Source: Murinocardiopsis flavida
GTDB lineage: Bacteria > Actinomycetota > Actinomycetes > Streptosporangiales > Streptosporangiaceae
Length of the DNA: 64,000 nucleotides
Assembly (NCBI RefSeq): GCF_003014485.1
Contig: NZ_PYGA01000002.1
Span: 310,001-374,000 of the forward strand
Reading direction: 5' to 3'
Part shown: positions 7,544 through 18,001 of the stretch, piece after piece
Layout of the letters: every line of letters starts with the position of its first letter
How positions within the stretch are numbered: position 1 is the stretch's first letter
The notes under the pieces: model-generated
Database searches by the model: none
What the model was told of the DNA's origin: nothing
What the model saw: only the letters and a program-made list of their open reading frames with translations
Translations under genes and position numbers: made by a program

Positions 7544-9025
7544 TCACTCCGCGGCGTGCCGTTCCAGGAATGAGTAGACGTCGGTCTCGTCCACACCGGG
7601 GAAGGTGCCGGTCGGGAGTGCCGCCAGGACGTGGGAGTGGGCGCGCGCCGACGGCCAGACGTTGCCCTCCCACCGGGCGGCGAGGTCCGCCGGGGGGCGC
7701 ACGCAGCACTCGCCGTTGGGGCAGTTGGACTTGGTGCGGTGTGTGGTCTCGCGGCCGCGGAACCAGCGCGACTCCTTGTAGGGCACGCCGAGCGTGATGG
7801 CGAAGTTGCGCTCGCGGCTGGGGTCGACGTGGGCGACGCACCAGTGGGTGCCGTTGGGCTTGTCGGTGTACTGGTAGTAGATGGAGTAGCGGTCGGGCGA
7901 GGCGAAGACCTGGCGGCCCGACCAGTGGCGGCACATGCGCTGCCCCTCGATCGCACCGGAGTCGTCGGTGGGGAACACCAGCCCGTCGTTCTCGTACGCC
8001 TTGTAGATGATCCCGGTCTCGTCGTTGCGGATGAAGTGGCAGACCAGGTCGAGGTGGCGGGTCGCGAGGTTCGTGAAGCGGTGCGCCGCCATCTCGTAGG
8101 ACACCGAGTAGACGTCGCGCAGGTCCTCGACCGAGAGGTCGCGGGCCTTCTTGGCGTCCTGGAGGTAGGGCACCGCCGTCGCGGCGGGGATGAGGACGGC
8201 GGCGGCGAAGTAGTTGGCCTCGACCCGCTGGCGGAGGAAGTCGGCGAAGTCGCGCGGCTGGTCGTGGCCGAGCACGAAGTGCCCCAGTGTCTGCAACAGG
8301 ATGGTGCGGGGGCTGTGCATGCCGAGCGACTCGCGCTTGAGGTAGAGCCTGCGGTTGTGCGTGTCGGTGACGGAGCGGACCGAGCGGGGCAGGTCCTGCA
8401 CGTAGCGCAGCGTGAAGCCGTGGTGGGTGGCGATCGAGAGGATCTGGCCCTGGGAGATCGCGCCCGTGTTGTAGCCCACGGCGTCGAGGGTCTCCTGGGC
8501 GGCCTTCTCGATCCCCTCGAAGAAGTTGCCGCGCTCGCGCATGCGCCGCCGGAGGTCGGCGTTGGCGCGGCGGGCCTGCTCGGGGGTCGCGGTGGGCTTC
8601 ACGCTGCGCCGCTTCAACTCCTCGTAGAGCCCCACGATGTGTTCGAGGACGTCGTTGGGGACCCGCTTGCCCACGCGCAGGTGCGGCAGGTCGAGGGTCT
8701 GGTAGACGGGATCGCGCTGGGCCTCCTCGACGGAGATCTCCAGCTGCGCGCGGCGGCTGGGCGGCTGCCGGGACAGCAGCTCCTGCACCGAGACGCCGAG
8801 CGCCTTCGACAGCGCGGTGAGCAGCGAGAGCTTCGGCTCGCGCTTGCCGTTCTCCAGCAGCGAGAGCTGCGACGGCGCCCGGCCGACGCGTTCGCCCAGG
8901 TCGGAGAGTGTCATCGAACGCGCGCGGCGTAGGTGTCGGAGCCGCTGGCCGAACGTGACGAGATCCAGATCGCCGGGCAGCTCGGCCGGAAAAGCCGGTA
9001 TTTCTTCTGCACCAAAGTACGCCAT
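7544..9025 (-). CDS. ramB: RamB-like XRE regulator with ImmA/IrrE-type and C-terminal sensor domains
   Basis: The 493-residue protein starts with an XRE helix-turn-helix (FGQRLRHLRRARSMTLSDLG, LLENGKREPKLSLL; about residues 25-80). The middle contains TILLQTLGHFVLGHDQPRDF, the ImmA/IrrE peptidase-like region, and the C-terminus carries a cysteine-containing block (RTKSNCPNGECCVRPP). This arrangement and length are those of RamB/short-chain-acyl-metabolism regulators of mycobacteria and corynebacteria, which control isocitrate lyase and acetate or propionate use. The divergent neighbour is isocitrate lyase, exactly as expected. The gene name is by analogy; other members regulate prpDC. Confidence 0.85.
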   Translation of the reverse strand: MAYFGAEEIPAFPAELPGDLDLVTFGQRLRHLRRARSMTLSDLGERVGRAPSQLSLLENGKREPKLSLLTALSKALGVSVQELLSRQPPSRRAQLEISVEEAQRDPVYQTLDLPHLRVGKRVPNDVLEHIVGLYEELKRRSVKPTATPEQARRANADLRRRMRERGNFFEGIEKAAQETLDAVGYNTGAISQGQILSIATHHGFTLRYVQDLPRSVRSVTDTHNRRLYLKRESLGMHSPRTILLQTLGHFVLGHDQPRDFADFLRQRVEANYFAAAVLIPAATAVPYLQDAKKARDLSVEDLRDVYSVSYEMAAHRFTNLATRHLDLVCHFIRNDETGIIYKAYENDGLVFPTDDSGAIEGQRMCRHWSGRQVFASPDRYSIYYQYTDKPNGTHWCVAHVDPSRERNFAITLGVPYKESRWFRGRETTHRTKSNCPNGECCVRPPADLAARWEGNVWPSARAHSHVLAALPTGTFPGVDETDVYSFLERHAAE

Positions 9026-9287
9026 AGCTTGATCCTAGGGAAAGAAGCTCAGAAATTCACTAGGTTCTGCCCCGAAAAACCCTGGATCTTTGCGCAGAAT
9101 CGTTGTTACCGGCGGGGAACGAAACCCCGGTCCGCTTCCGCACCGGCGGCCGTGCCGCGGCACGGCTCCGGGGCCGCCGCGAAACGGGGCCCCGCGGCAG
9201 CGGGCCAGGGCAGGGTCTCCAGCCGGCACACACACCAGGACCGACGCGAGGGCGATCGGACAACCGCGACGCGAAGGCGGGTTGATC
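9026..9287. promoter_or_regulatory. ramB-aceA divergent control region
   Basis: This AT-richer 262-bp region separates the two divergent genes. ATCTTTGCGCAGA (9086-9098) resembles the A/G-rich CTTTGCAAA core bound by RamB in corynebacteria, so it is a candidate binding site. The aceA start is preceded by GAAGGCGGG. No clear -10/-35 pair can be pointed out. Confidence 0.45.
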
Positions 9288-10598
<1,311 letters not shown>

Positions 10599-10625
10599 CG
10601 GCCGCGGCCACCGACCACCCCCCTA

Positions 10626-10667
10626 GCGCTCCCCTCCGCTTTCCGTGGCTGGGGCGGAGGGGAGCGC
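10626..10667 (+). terminator. hairpin downstream of aceA
   Basis: GCGCTCCCCTCCGC (10626-10639) and GCGGAGGGGAGCGC (10654-10667) form a perfect 14-bp stem 28 bp after the aceA stop. There is no T-run, as is usual in this kind of genome. Confidence 0.8.
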
Positions 10668-10710
10668 ACACCGCGCGCACGCCACCCGCGCGCGGCGGTG
10701 GCGAGGCAGT

Positions 10711-10743
10711 GGGGGACCCCCGGCGCGGCGCCGGGGGTCCCCC
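10711..10743. repeat. 33-nt near-perfect palindrome
   Basis: GGGGGACCCCCGGCGC and its exact reverse complement flank a single G, giving 16-bp arms with essentially no loop. It follows the aceA terminator and could be a second transcription-blocking structure or a recombination relic. Confidence 0.7.
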
Positions 10744-10863
10744 GTTGCCGTGTCCCGCGGCGGGGAAAGGGGGCATGCGCACGGCCGGCGGCGGCCGGCG
10801 ATCCCCGACACCGGGCGGAAAACGGGGCGCGTGACGGCGGCGTCGTGCGGCATCCTGTGCGGC

Positions 10864-11850
10864 ATGGGATCCGATGACCGACCCGCACTGCTCGACGGGA
10901 CCGGCGGCGGCCGCGTCACCTGGGACGCGCTGCCCCCGCGAGTGCGCGCCGCTGTCGAAGAGGGCCTCGGCGCCCCGGTCCTCGAGGCCCGTTCGCAGGC
11001 CGGCGGCTTCTCCCCCGGTCTCGCCTCGCGGCTGCTGCTGGCCGACGGCGGCAGGGCCTTCGTCAAGGCCGCCGGGCCGGAGCTCAACCCCGACACCCCC
11101 GGCATCCACCGCCGGGAGATCGCCAACGCCGCCGCGATCCCCGCCGCGGCACCGGTGCCGAACCTCCTGTGGTCGCTGGACGAACCCGAGGAGGACGGCG
11201 GCTGGGTGGCGCTCGCCTTCGCCGACGTCGACGGGCGCCAGCCGCGGCTCCCCTGGCGCGACGAGGAGCTCGACCGGGTCATCGCCGCGGCCGACGCGCT
11301 GCACGACAGCCTGACCCCCGTGCCGCCGGGCACCTTCGACACCGGTCCGTTCCCGGGGTTCGGCTACTGGCGGCGCCTCGCGGCAAAGGGCACCGCGCCC
11401 GCCGGGCTCGACCCCTGGTGCCTGCGCAACCTGGACCTGCTCGCGCGCCTCGAGGCCGAGACCCCCGAGGCGGTCGCGGGCGACACGCTACTGCACGGCG
11501 ACCTGCGCGCCGACAACATCCTGCTCGTCGACGCGCCCGGCACGCCGCACGACGTCGTCTTCGTCGACTGGCCGTGGGCCTGCGTCGGCGCGGCCTGGCT
11601 CGACACGCTCATCATGCTGCCCAGCATCGCCATGCAGGGCGGCCCCACCCCCGCCGATGCGGCCGCCCGGATCCCGCGCCTGCGCGCGGCCGACCCCGAC
11701 GCGGTCACCGCCGTACTGGCCGTCGTGACGGGCTTCCTGCTCGGCCAGTCCCTGCGTCCGCCGCCGCCCGGGCTGCCCACGGTGCGCGGGTTCCAGGCGG
11801 CCCAGGGCCGTATCGCCCTCGACTGGCTCCGCACACGCGTACCGGCGTGA
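10864..11850 (+). CDS. aminoglycoside phosphotransferase (APH)-like kinase
   Basis: The 328-residue protein has the APH/choline-kinase fold: N-lobe GGFSPGLASRLLLADGGRAFVKAA with the ATP-binding lysine, catalytic loop DTLLHGDLRADNILL (about residues 205-220) and the metal-binding VVFVDWPWAC in place of DFG. Members phosphorylate small-molecule hydroxyls or aminoglycosides, or have unknown substrates; this branch is not tied to proven resistance. ATG 10864 lies right where homology begins, with no strong ribosome binding site. Confidence 0.8.
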   Translation: MGSDDRPALLDGTGGGRVTWDALPPRVRAAVEEGLGAPVLEARSQAGGFSPGLASRLLLADGGRAFVKAAGPELNPDTPGIHRREIANAAAIPAAAPVPNLLWSLDEPEEDGGWVALAFADVDGRQPRLPWRDEELDRVIAAADALHDSLTPVPPGTFDTGPFPGFGYWRRLAAKGTAPAGLDPWCLRNLDLLARLEAETPEAVAGDTLLHGDLRADNILLVDAPGTPHDVVFVDWPWACVGAAWLDTLIMLPSIAMQGGPTPADAAARIPRLRAADPDAVTAVLAVVTGFLLGQSLRPPPPGLPTVRGFQAAQGRIALDWLRTRVPA

Positions 11851-12097
11851 CGCCGGGCCGCCGGGCCGCCGGGCCGCCGGGTGTAGGAGCGCCCCCAACG
11901 ACACCAGTGACCCGGACGATAGCGGGTTGGCTACCGTCGCGGCTGCGAAGCACCCGGCGGCAACCCACCCCCTTTCCCCAGGTCGCGTGAACCGCACGCC
12001 CCTACTGCGCCCGCTTCGCGGCGTATCGCGCAGCGGGGGCCCGCGACGGCACCGCCTGCCCGGGCGCGCGTGGCCACCGCAATAGGGCACAAGTGGA

Positions 12098-12988
12098 ATG
12101 ATCAACGCCATGACCGATTCGCGCACCGGCCAGGAGGCCCCGGACCCCGCAGACGACGAGCCGCCCGCGCCGGCGCTCTCGGGCCCCGCAGGCGACGAAC
12201 CGCCGCGCACGTCGGCGCTCCCGGAGCCCGCGCCGCTCAGTCGGCGGATGCTCGTCGGCGAGGTGCTGGTGGTCCTCGCGCTGTCGCTGGGGGCGTCGGC
12301 GATCTCGGCGACGATCTCGTTCATCGGGGCGATCACGGCGCGCGTGTCGCTCTCGCGCCAGACCGCCAGCCTGATCACCTCGCGCGCCGACGGCCGCCCG
12401 TGGCTGGACCTCGCCTGGCAGCTCTACTCGCTCGCCTTCGCGCTGGTGCCGGTCGTGCTGGTGGTCTACCTGCTCTACCGGTCGCGGGAGTCGCACCGGA
12501 CGATGGGATTCGACGCGCGGCGGCCGGCGTTCGACGCCCTTTCGGGCGCCGGGCTCGCCGCTGCGATCGGGGCCGGCGGGCTGCTCGTCTACCTGGTGTC
12601 GTACCAGCTCGGGCTGACCGTCCAGGTCAAGCCGAGCGCCCTGCCCGAGAACTGGTGGACGCTGCCGGTGCTCGTCCTCCAGGCGGCGAAGAACGGCGTG
12701 CTGGAGGAGGTGATCGTGGTCGGCTACCTGCTGGTGCGGCTGCGCCAGCTCGGCTGGTCGCCCGCCGCCGCGATCGCCCTCAGCTCGGTGCTGCGCGCGT
12801 TCTACCACCTCTACCAGGGGGTCGGCATGTTCTTCGGCAACCTGGTCATGGGCGTGGTGTTCGGCTGGTTCTACCACCGCTACGGCCGGGTGATGCCGCT
12901 GGTGGTCGCCCACACGGTGATCGACGTCGTGGCGTTCGTCGGCTCGATCTACCTCATCGGCCGGGTCGACTGGCTGCCCGGCGGTTGA
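12098..12988 (+). CDS. CPBP-family (Abi/CAAX protease-like) membrane protein
   Basis: The 296-residue protein has a 50-residue acidic/proline N-terminus and then about seven hydrophobic segments. The CPBP motifs are intact: EEVIVVGYL (motif 1, about 205-213), RAFYHLYQG (motif 2), NLVMGVVFGW and HTVIDVVAF (motif 3). The family includes CAAX-type prenyl-protein endopeptidases and bacteriocin-immunity proteins; the substrate here is unknown. An ATG at 12110 (MTDSRTG) is an equally possible start. It is convergent with the MFS gene 24 bp downstream. Confidence 0.85.
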   Translation: MINAMTDSRTGQEAPDPADDEPPAPALSGPAGDEPPRTSALPEPAPLSRRMLVGEVLVVLALSLGASAISATISFIGAITARVSLSRQTASLITSRADGRPWLDLAWQLYSLAFALVPVVLVVYLLYRSRESHRTMGFDARRPAFDALSGAGLAAAIGAGGLLVYLVSYQLGLTVQVKPSALPENWWTLPVLVLQAAKNGVLEEVIVVGYLLVRLRQLGWSPAAAIALSSVLRAFYHLYQGVGMFFGNLVMGVVFGWFYHRYGRVMPLVVAHTVIDVVAFVGSIYLIGRVDWLPGG

Positions 12989-13012
12989 ACCGCCCGGCCG
13001 CCGGGCCCCTGC

Positions 13013-14269
13013 TCAGGCCGCGACACCGCCGCGGTCGGCCCCGGCGGGCGCTGCGGCGTCCTCCAGGTAGCGGTCGCGGCCGAGGAGCATGCCCGCGGCG
13101 AGGTTCAGCGTGGCGATGCCGAGCATCATCGCGATGGGCACCTGCCATCCCCCGGTCAGCTCGTGCAGCAGGCCGAACAGGAACGGGCCGAGCCCCGCCA
13201 TGAGGTAGCCGATGCTCTGGCTGGAGGCCGACATCGCGGCGGTCCCCGCCGCGGTGCGGGTGCGCACGGCGAAGAAGGTCAGCGCCAGGGGGAACGTGCT
13301 CATGCCCAGGCCGATGAGGGTGGCCCAGATCCACACGCCGCCGATCGGCGCGAGCCACAGCCCGGTGAAGCCGGCGACGTAGCAGGCGTAGAACAGGACG
13401 ATGAAGAGCCGGTGGTCGCGGACGCGCGCCATGAGCGCGGGGAGCGCCAGCGAGGTGGGGATGGACAACGCGGTCAGGTAGGACAGCACGAGCCCCGCGC
13501 TGCCCGCGCTCAGCCCGTTGTCGCGCAGCAGTTCGGCGAACCAGCCGAACAGCACGTAGGCGATCGTCGCCTGCGAGCCGAAGAACACCACGCTCTGCCA
13601 GCCCATGGCGGTGCGCAGCACCGTGCCGGTGCCGAGTGCCTTGCGGTCGGCCCGCGCCGGGGGTTCGTCGCGCAGGACGAACACCCACGGGAGCACGCCG
13701 AGCACGGCCACCAGGGCGTAAGCGCCGATCGCGATGTGCCAGCCGCCCGCGGCCTGCGCCAGGGGCACGGTCCCCGCCGCAGCGCCGGTGGTGCCCAGCG
13801 CCAGCCCGGTGGTGTACAGGGTGGTCATTGCGCCCACCCGCTCGGGGAAGTGCTGCTTGATCAGGGTCGGCAGCAGGACGTTGCCGACCGCGCCCCCCGA
13901 GAGCGCGACGGCGCTGAACAGCAGGAACAGCCACTGGTCGGTCATGAGCGCCCGTGCGGCCAGGCCGAGCGCGAGCGCGCCGATGGCGCCGACCAGGAGG
14001 TGGTGCTCGCCGAACCTGCGGATCATCGCCGGGGTGAGCGCCCCGAACACCGCGAAGCACAGCACGGGCAGGGTGGTGAGGACCCCGGCGACGGCGCTGG
14101 ACATGCCGAGTCCGGCGGTGACCTCGCCGAGGACCGGCCCGATGCTGGTGATGGCGGTGCGCAGGTTGATGGCCGCGAGACCGACGCCCGCGACCAGCAG
14201 CCACGCGACGTTCCGCCGCCGGGGCGGCCCGTGGTGCTGGGAACGGGAGGAACCCGGTGGATTGGGCAT
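13013..14269 (-). CDS. MFS transporter, CynX/NimT-like
   Basis: The 418-residue protein has twelve predicted membrane segments and the opening NLRTAITSIGPVLGEVTAGL typical of the CynX/NimT branch of the major facilitator superfamily. Substrates of the branch include cyanate and 2-nitroimidazole but are mostly unknown. Upstream of the ATG at 14269 is CCTCCCCTT rather than a purine-rich site, so it may be leaderless or start at the adjacent TTG 14272. It is divergent from a GntR/FCD regulator, a pairing common in actinomycetes, and is the likely target of that regulator. Confidence 0.87.
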   Translation of the reverse strand: MPNPPGSSRSQHHGPPRRRNVAWLLVAGVGLAAINLRTAITSIGPVLGEVTAGLGMSSAVAGVLTTLPVLCFAVFGALTPAMIRRFGEHHLLVGAIGALALGLAARALMTDQWLFLLFSAVALSGGAVGNVLLPTLIKQHFPERVGAMTTLYTTGLALGTTGAAAGTVPLAQAAGGWHIAIGAYALVAVLGVLPWVFVLRDEPPARADRKALGTGTVLRTAMGWQSVVFFGSQATIAYVLFGWFAELLRDNGLSAGSAGLVLSYLTALSIPTSLALPALMARVRDHRLFIVLFYACYVAGFTGLWLAPIGGVWIWATLIGLGMSTFPLALTFFAVRTRTAAGTAAMSASSQSIGYLMAGLGPFLFGLLHELTGGWQVPIAMMLGIATLNLAAGMLLGRDRYLEDAAAPAGADRGGVAA

Positions 14270-14320
14270 CAAGGGGAGGTTCTCACGGACGGTCCGGGAC
14301 ACGGCTGACACACATTCATA

Positions 14321-14336
14321 GGATGATCGGATGTAG
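14321..14336. promoter_or_regulatory. candidate GntR operator between the divergent MFS and GntR genes
   Basis: GGATGATC is followed directly by GGATGTAG, a direct repeat with ATA/TAGG flanks in an AT-richer stretch between the two genes. It is a plausible binding site for the neighbouring FCD regulator, but it is not the textbook FadR site. Confidence 0.35.
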
Positions 14337-14477
14337 GCTCTAAAGGGTAACGCATCAGCATCCATGGGTCTTCCGGCCCTCGCAACTGGTCTAGGCTCCG
14401 CTCTTAACCACTCCGCTCGCACAGCACATCCGGCCGATGCCGCATTCCATCGGCTGCCATCCGCAGGAGGTAAGCGC

Positions 14478-15155
14478 GTGCCCCTCGCATCAACGCGCCG
14501 TACCGGGCTCGTCGACCAGGTCATCAGCCAGCTCCGCGCCCAGATCGACTCGGGAGAGTGGTCCGTCGGCGATCGCATCCCCACGGAGTCCGAGCTGTCC
14601 GACCAGCTCGAAGTTGGCCGCAACACCGTACGGGAGGCCGTGCGCGCGCTCGCGCACGCCGGGCTGCTGGAGATCCGCCAGGGCGCCGGCACGTTCGTGC
14701 GCGCGTCCAGCGAGCTGGGCGGCGCGCTGCGCCGCCGCCTGGAGCGGTCGCGGCTGCGCGAGAAACTGGAGGTGCGCCGCGCGCTTGAGGTCGAGGCGGC
14801 CCGGCTCGCCGCGCTGCACCTCACCGAGGAGGACCGCCTCGCGATCACCGCCGCCATCGCGGCGCGCGACGCGGCGTGGGCCGAGCACGACATGGCGGTG
14901 TTCGTCGAGTCCGACTTCGCGTTCCACCGCGCGGTGGTGGCCGCGACCCACAACTCCCTGCTGGTGGAGCTCTACGACGACATCGCCCAGGTGGTCTACG
15001 AGAGCATCGCGCACACGGCCTACACGGAGCCGGCCAGCACCGCCACCGTCGACCACAGCGCCCTCGCCGACGCGATCCTCGACGGCGACTCCGCCCGCGC
15101 CCTTCGCGAGGCGACCTGCTACCTCGACGAGCTGCTGAGCAAGACCGCCGACTGA
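14478..15155 (+). CDS. GntR-family regulator with FCD ligand-binding domain
   Basis: The 225-residue protein starts at GTG 14478 behind AGGAGG (14463-14468 region), which decides the start over further upstream ATG codons. The N-terminal winged helix (LRAQIDSGEWSVGDRIPTES, VGRNTVREAVRALAHAGLLE) is GntR; the C-terminal all-helical half with DFAFHRAVVAATHN and the later H of VDHSAL is the FCD metal/ligand site of the FadR subfamily. It most likely controls the divergent MFS transporter. Confidence 0.9.
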   Translation: MPLASTRRTGLVDQVISQLRAQIDSGEWSVGDRIPTESELSDQLEVGRNTVREAVRALAHAGLLEIRQGAGTFVRASSELGGALRRRLERSRLREKLEVRRALEVEAARLAALHLTEEDRLAITAAIAARDAAWAEHDMAVFVESDFAFHRAVVAATHNSLLVELYDDIAQVVYESIAHTAYTEPASTATVDHSALADAILDGDSARALREATCYLDELLSKTAD

Positions 15156-15282
15156 TCCCGGCGCACCGCAGCCCTTTCCGGCCCGGCGCTCCTGTGCTAA
15201 CGTTCTCGACTTCGCGGGCGCCCCGGACCTGAGCCCTCTCAGGGCCGTGCCACCTTTTCCTGACGACGAGGAGCACGGCACG

Positions 15283-16083
15283 GTGCGGGTCCTGTTCGCG
15301 GTGTTCAGCTATGAGCTGCGCCGCTTCTCCACTTATCGGGTCGCCACGGCGGCCGGCGTCTTCACCAACAGCGTCTTCGGCGTCATCAACGCCATGGTGC
15401 TCCTCGCGGTGTTCGACGCCAAGCCCGAGATCAACGGCTACGTCGCCGAGGACGCCGTCCTCCAGGTCTTCGTCGCCCAGGCGATGATCGGCCCCGTGGC
15501 GATCTTCGGCCCGCCGCTCGACCTCGCCGACCGCATCCGCACCGGCGAGATCGCCGTCGACCTGCTCCGCCCGGTCCACCCCCTGCTGTGGTGGCTGGCG
15601 CACGACCTCGGCCGCGCGGCGTTCAGCCTCGCCTTCCGCAGCGCGCCGACGTTCACGGTGGGGCTGCTGGTCTTCGCGCTGCCGCCCCCGGCGGCCCCCG
15701 AGCAGTGGGCGGGCTTCGCCGCCGCGATCCTGCTGGCCACCCTCGTCGGTTTCGGCCTGCGCTACCTCTACGCCATCTCGGGGTTCTGGCTCATGGACAC
15801 CCGCGGCGTGCACGCCACCGCCTGGCTGCTCGGCACGTTCGCGTCGGGGATGGTGCTGCCGCTGGTGCTGTTCCCCGACGCCATGGCCCAGGTGCTGCGG
15901 CTGCTGCCCTTCGCGGCGCTCGTGCAGGTACCGGCAGAGATCCTGATGGACAAGGCCACCCTGCCCGGCGGGACGATCGCGGGCGGGCTGGCCTACCAGG
16001 CGGCGTGGGCGGCGGCGCTGATCGCCATCGGCACGCTGCTGACCGCCCGCGCCACCCGCAAGGTGGTGGTCCAGGGTGGCTGA
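15283..16083 (+). CDS. ABC-2 family transporter permease (first of two)
   Basis: The 266-residue membrane protein begins FAVFSYELRRFSTYRVATAA and has about six membrane segments, matching the COG4587-type ABC-2 permease. I chose GTG 15283 because GAGGAG ends 9 bases upstream; GTG 15247 is the alternative. It overlaps the next permease gene by 8 bp, and both lie before the ATPase gene, so the three form an operon for an exporter of unknown substrate. Confidence 0.85.
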   Translation: MRVLFAVFSYELRRFSTYRVATAAGVFTNSVFGVINAMVLLAVFDAKPEINGYVAEDAVLQVFVAQAMIGPVAIFGPPLDLADRIRTGEIAVDLLRPVHPLLWWLAHDLGRAAFSLAFRSAPTFTVGLLVFALPPPAAPEQWAGFAAAILLATLVGFGLRYLYAISGFWLMDTRGVHATAWLLGTFASGMVLPLVLFPDAMAQVLRLLPFAALVQVPAEILMDKATLPGGTIAGGLAYQAAWAAALIAIGTLLTARATRKVVVQGG

Positions 16084-16936
16084 GCCGAGCACGGCGCGCA
16101 CGCTCACCACCGAGCCGCGCCGCACCCCGCCCGCGCCCCGCTCCGTGGGCGCCTACCCCCTGCTCGCGTGGACCTGGATGCGGGCCATGGCGCAGTACCC
16201 GGTGTCGCTGCTCCTGCTCACCTTCGGCCAGGCCGCCAGTACCGGCCTGGAGCTCACCGCGCTGTTCTTCGTGTTCGGCCACGCCCATCAGCTCGCCGGG
16301 TTCGGCATCAACGAGGCGCTGCTCATCTACGGCCTGGCCGGGGTGGCGTTCTGCCTCGCCGACTTCTTCATGGGGTCGGTGGAGCGGCTGGGCGAGCACG
16401 TCCGCAAGGGCAGCTTCGACACCATGCTCGTGCGCCCCGTCTCCCCGCTGGTGCAGTTGGCGACCGACGAGTTCTCGCCGCGGCGGCTGGGCAAGGTCGT
16501 CCCCGCCGTCGCGGCGCTCTGCTACGCGCTGGCGGTCCTCGACATCGACTGGACCCCGGCGCGGATCCTGATGCTGCCGGTGCTGATCGTGTCCTCGATC
16601 GTCATCTGCTGCTGCGTCTGGACGCTGGGCGCCTCCATCCAGTTCTTCATCGCCGACGCCCGCGAGGTCGCGAACTCCGTCACCTACGGCGGCCAGGCCA
16701 TGACCGAGTACCCGCTCGCGATCTACGGCCGGAGCGTGGTCCGCACGGCGACCTTCGTCGTGCCCCTCGCGTTCGCCAGCTGGCAGCCCGCGCTGTTCCT
16801 GCTCGACCGCCCCGACCCCACCGGCCTGCCCGAGTGGCTGCGCTACGCGGCACCGGGGGTCGCACTGCTGATGTCCCTCGCCGCCACGCTCGCCTGGCGC
16901 ACCGGCCTGCGCCACTACCGTTCCACCGGGAGCTGA
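16076..16936 (+). CDS. ABC-2 family transporter permease (second of two)
   Basis: The 286-residue protein has a proline-rich N-terminus, then WTWMRAMAQYPVSLLLLTFG and about six membrane segments, as in COG3694 permeases that pair with COG4587 permeases and COG4586 ATPases. Its GTG start overlaps the previous stop codon. The cysteine-rich segment VICCCVWTLG in a membrane helix is unusual but common in this group. It probably forms a heterodimeric membrane channel with the first permease. Confidence 0.85.
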   Translation: MAEPSTARTLTTEPRRTPPAPRSVGAYPLLAWTWMRAMAQYPVSLLLLTFGQAASTGLELTALFFVFGHAHQLAGFGINEALLIYGLAGVAFCLADFFMGSVERLGEHVRKGSFDTMLVRPVSPLVQLATDEFSPRRLGKVVPAVAALCYALAVLDIDWTPARILMLPVLIVSSIVICCCVWTLGASIQFFIADAREVANSVTYGGQAMTEYPLAIYGRSVVRTATFVVPLAFASWQPALFLLDRPDPTGLPEWLRYAAPGVALLMSLAATLAWRTGLRHYRSTGS

Positions 16937-16941
16937 TCACC

Positions 16942-17952
16942 ATGCCCGACCTGCCCGCCGCGGCGGCACACCCCGCCCCCGCCGACCCCATTGTCGACGT
17001 CCGCGGCCTGGGGCGGTCCTTCACCGTGTCCGAAGGGCCGTTCCTCCGGCGCACCCGGCGCACGGTCCACGCGGTCGCCGATGTGGGCTTCACCGTGCCC
17101 CGCGGCGCGATCGTGGGCTACCTCGGCCCCAACGGCGCGGGCAAGTCCACCACCATGAAGATGCTGACCGGCATCCTCTCGCCCAGCTCCGGCACGGTGC
17201 GGGTGGCAGGGCTGGAGCCGGCCCGCCAGCGCACCCGGCTCGCCGCGCGCATCGGCGTGGTGTTCGGCCAGCGCACCACCCTGTGGTGGGACCTCCCGCT
17301 GCGCGACAGTCTCGCGCTCACCCGGCACCTGTACCACGTCCCGGCCACCGACCACGCGCGGCGCCTCGCCGAGCTCACGGAGCTGCTCGAACTCGGCCCG
17401 TTCCTGCGCACACCCGTGCGCCAGCTCAGCCTCGGCCAGCGCATGCGCGGCGACCTCACGGCCGCGCTGCTGCACGACCCGGAGCTGCTGGTCCTGGACG
17501 AGCCCACGATCGGCCTGGACGTGGTCAGCAAGTCCACGATCCGGGAGTTCCTGCTGAAGCTGAACGCCGAGCGCGGCACCACGATCCTGCTCACGACGCA
17601 CGACCTCGGCGACGTCGAGCGGCTGTGCCGGCGGGTGATGGTGATCGACCACGGGCGGCTGGCGTTCGACGGCGACATCGCGGCGCTGCGCGACTCCGCA
17701 CCGGCACCGCGCACCCTGGTGGTCGACCTCGCCGCGCCGACCGCGCCGATCACGGTCGCCGGGGCCCGCTGCGTCGCCGTCGAGGGGCCCCGCCAGTGGC
17801 TGGAGCTCGACGCGAACCCGGCGGCGGTCATCGCCGCTGTCGCGGCCGAGCACGAGGTCGCCGACCTCACCCTGCGCGAACCCGACATCGAGGAGGTGGT
17901 GGCGGACCTGTACCGGCGGCCGGCCGGCGAGCGCGGCCGCATCACCGCGTGA
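16942..17952 (+). CDS. ABC transporter ATP-binding protein
   Basis: The 336-residue ATPase has Walker A GYLGPNGAGKSTTMKMLTG (about 55-73), Q-loop region VVFGQRTTLWW, signature LSLGQRMRGDLTAALLHDP, Walker B LLVLDEPTIGLD and the H-loop LTTHDLGDVERL. The signature is LSLGQ rather than LSGGQ, as in COG4586 members. The C-terminal about 100 residues form the usual accessory domain (IEEVVADLYRRPAG). It starts 5 bp after the second permease and energises that complex. Substrate unknown. Confidence 0.92.
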   Translation: MPDLPAAAAHPAPADPIVDVRGLGRSFTVSEGPFLRRTRRTVHAVADVGFTVPRGAIVGYLGPNGAGKSTTMKMLTGILSPSSGTVRVAGLEPARQRTRLAARIGVVFGQRTTLWWDLPLRDSLALTRHLYHVPATDHARRLAELTELLELGPFLRTPVRQLSLGQRMRGDLTAALLHDPELLVLDEPTIGLDVVSKSTIREFLLKLNAERGTTILLTTHDLGDVERLCRRVMVIDHGRLAFDGDIAALRDSAPAPRTLVVDLAAPTAPITVAGARCVAVEGPRQWLELDANPAAVIAAVAAEHEVADLTLREPDIEEVVADLYRRPAGERGRITA

Positions 17953-18001
17953 CCGGCGGCCGGAATTGGCGGTGCCCCCGACTCACTGGTAGAGCTGCAC
18001 C

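Noticed and set aside
11852-11881. GCCGGGCC repeats after the phosphotransferase gene.
   Set aside because: A short run of a simple GC repeat; no array structure, so not a CRISPR or mobile element.
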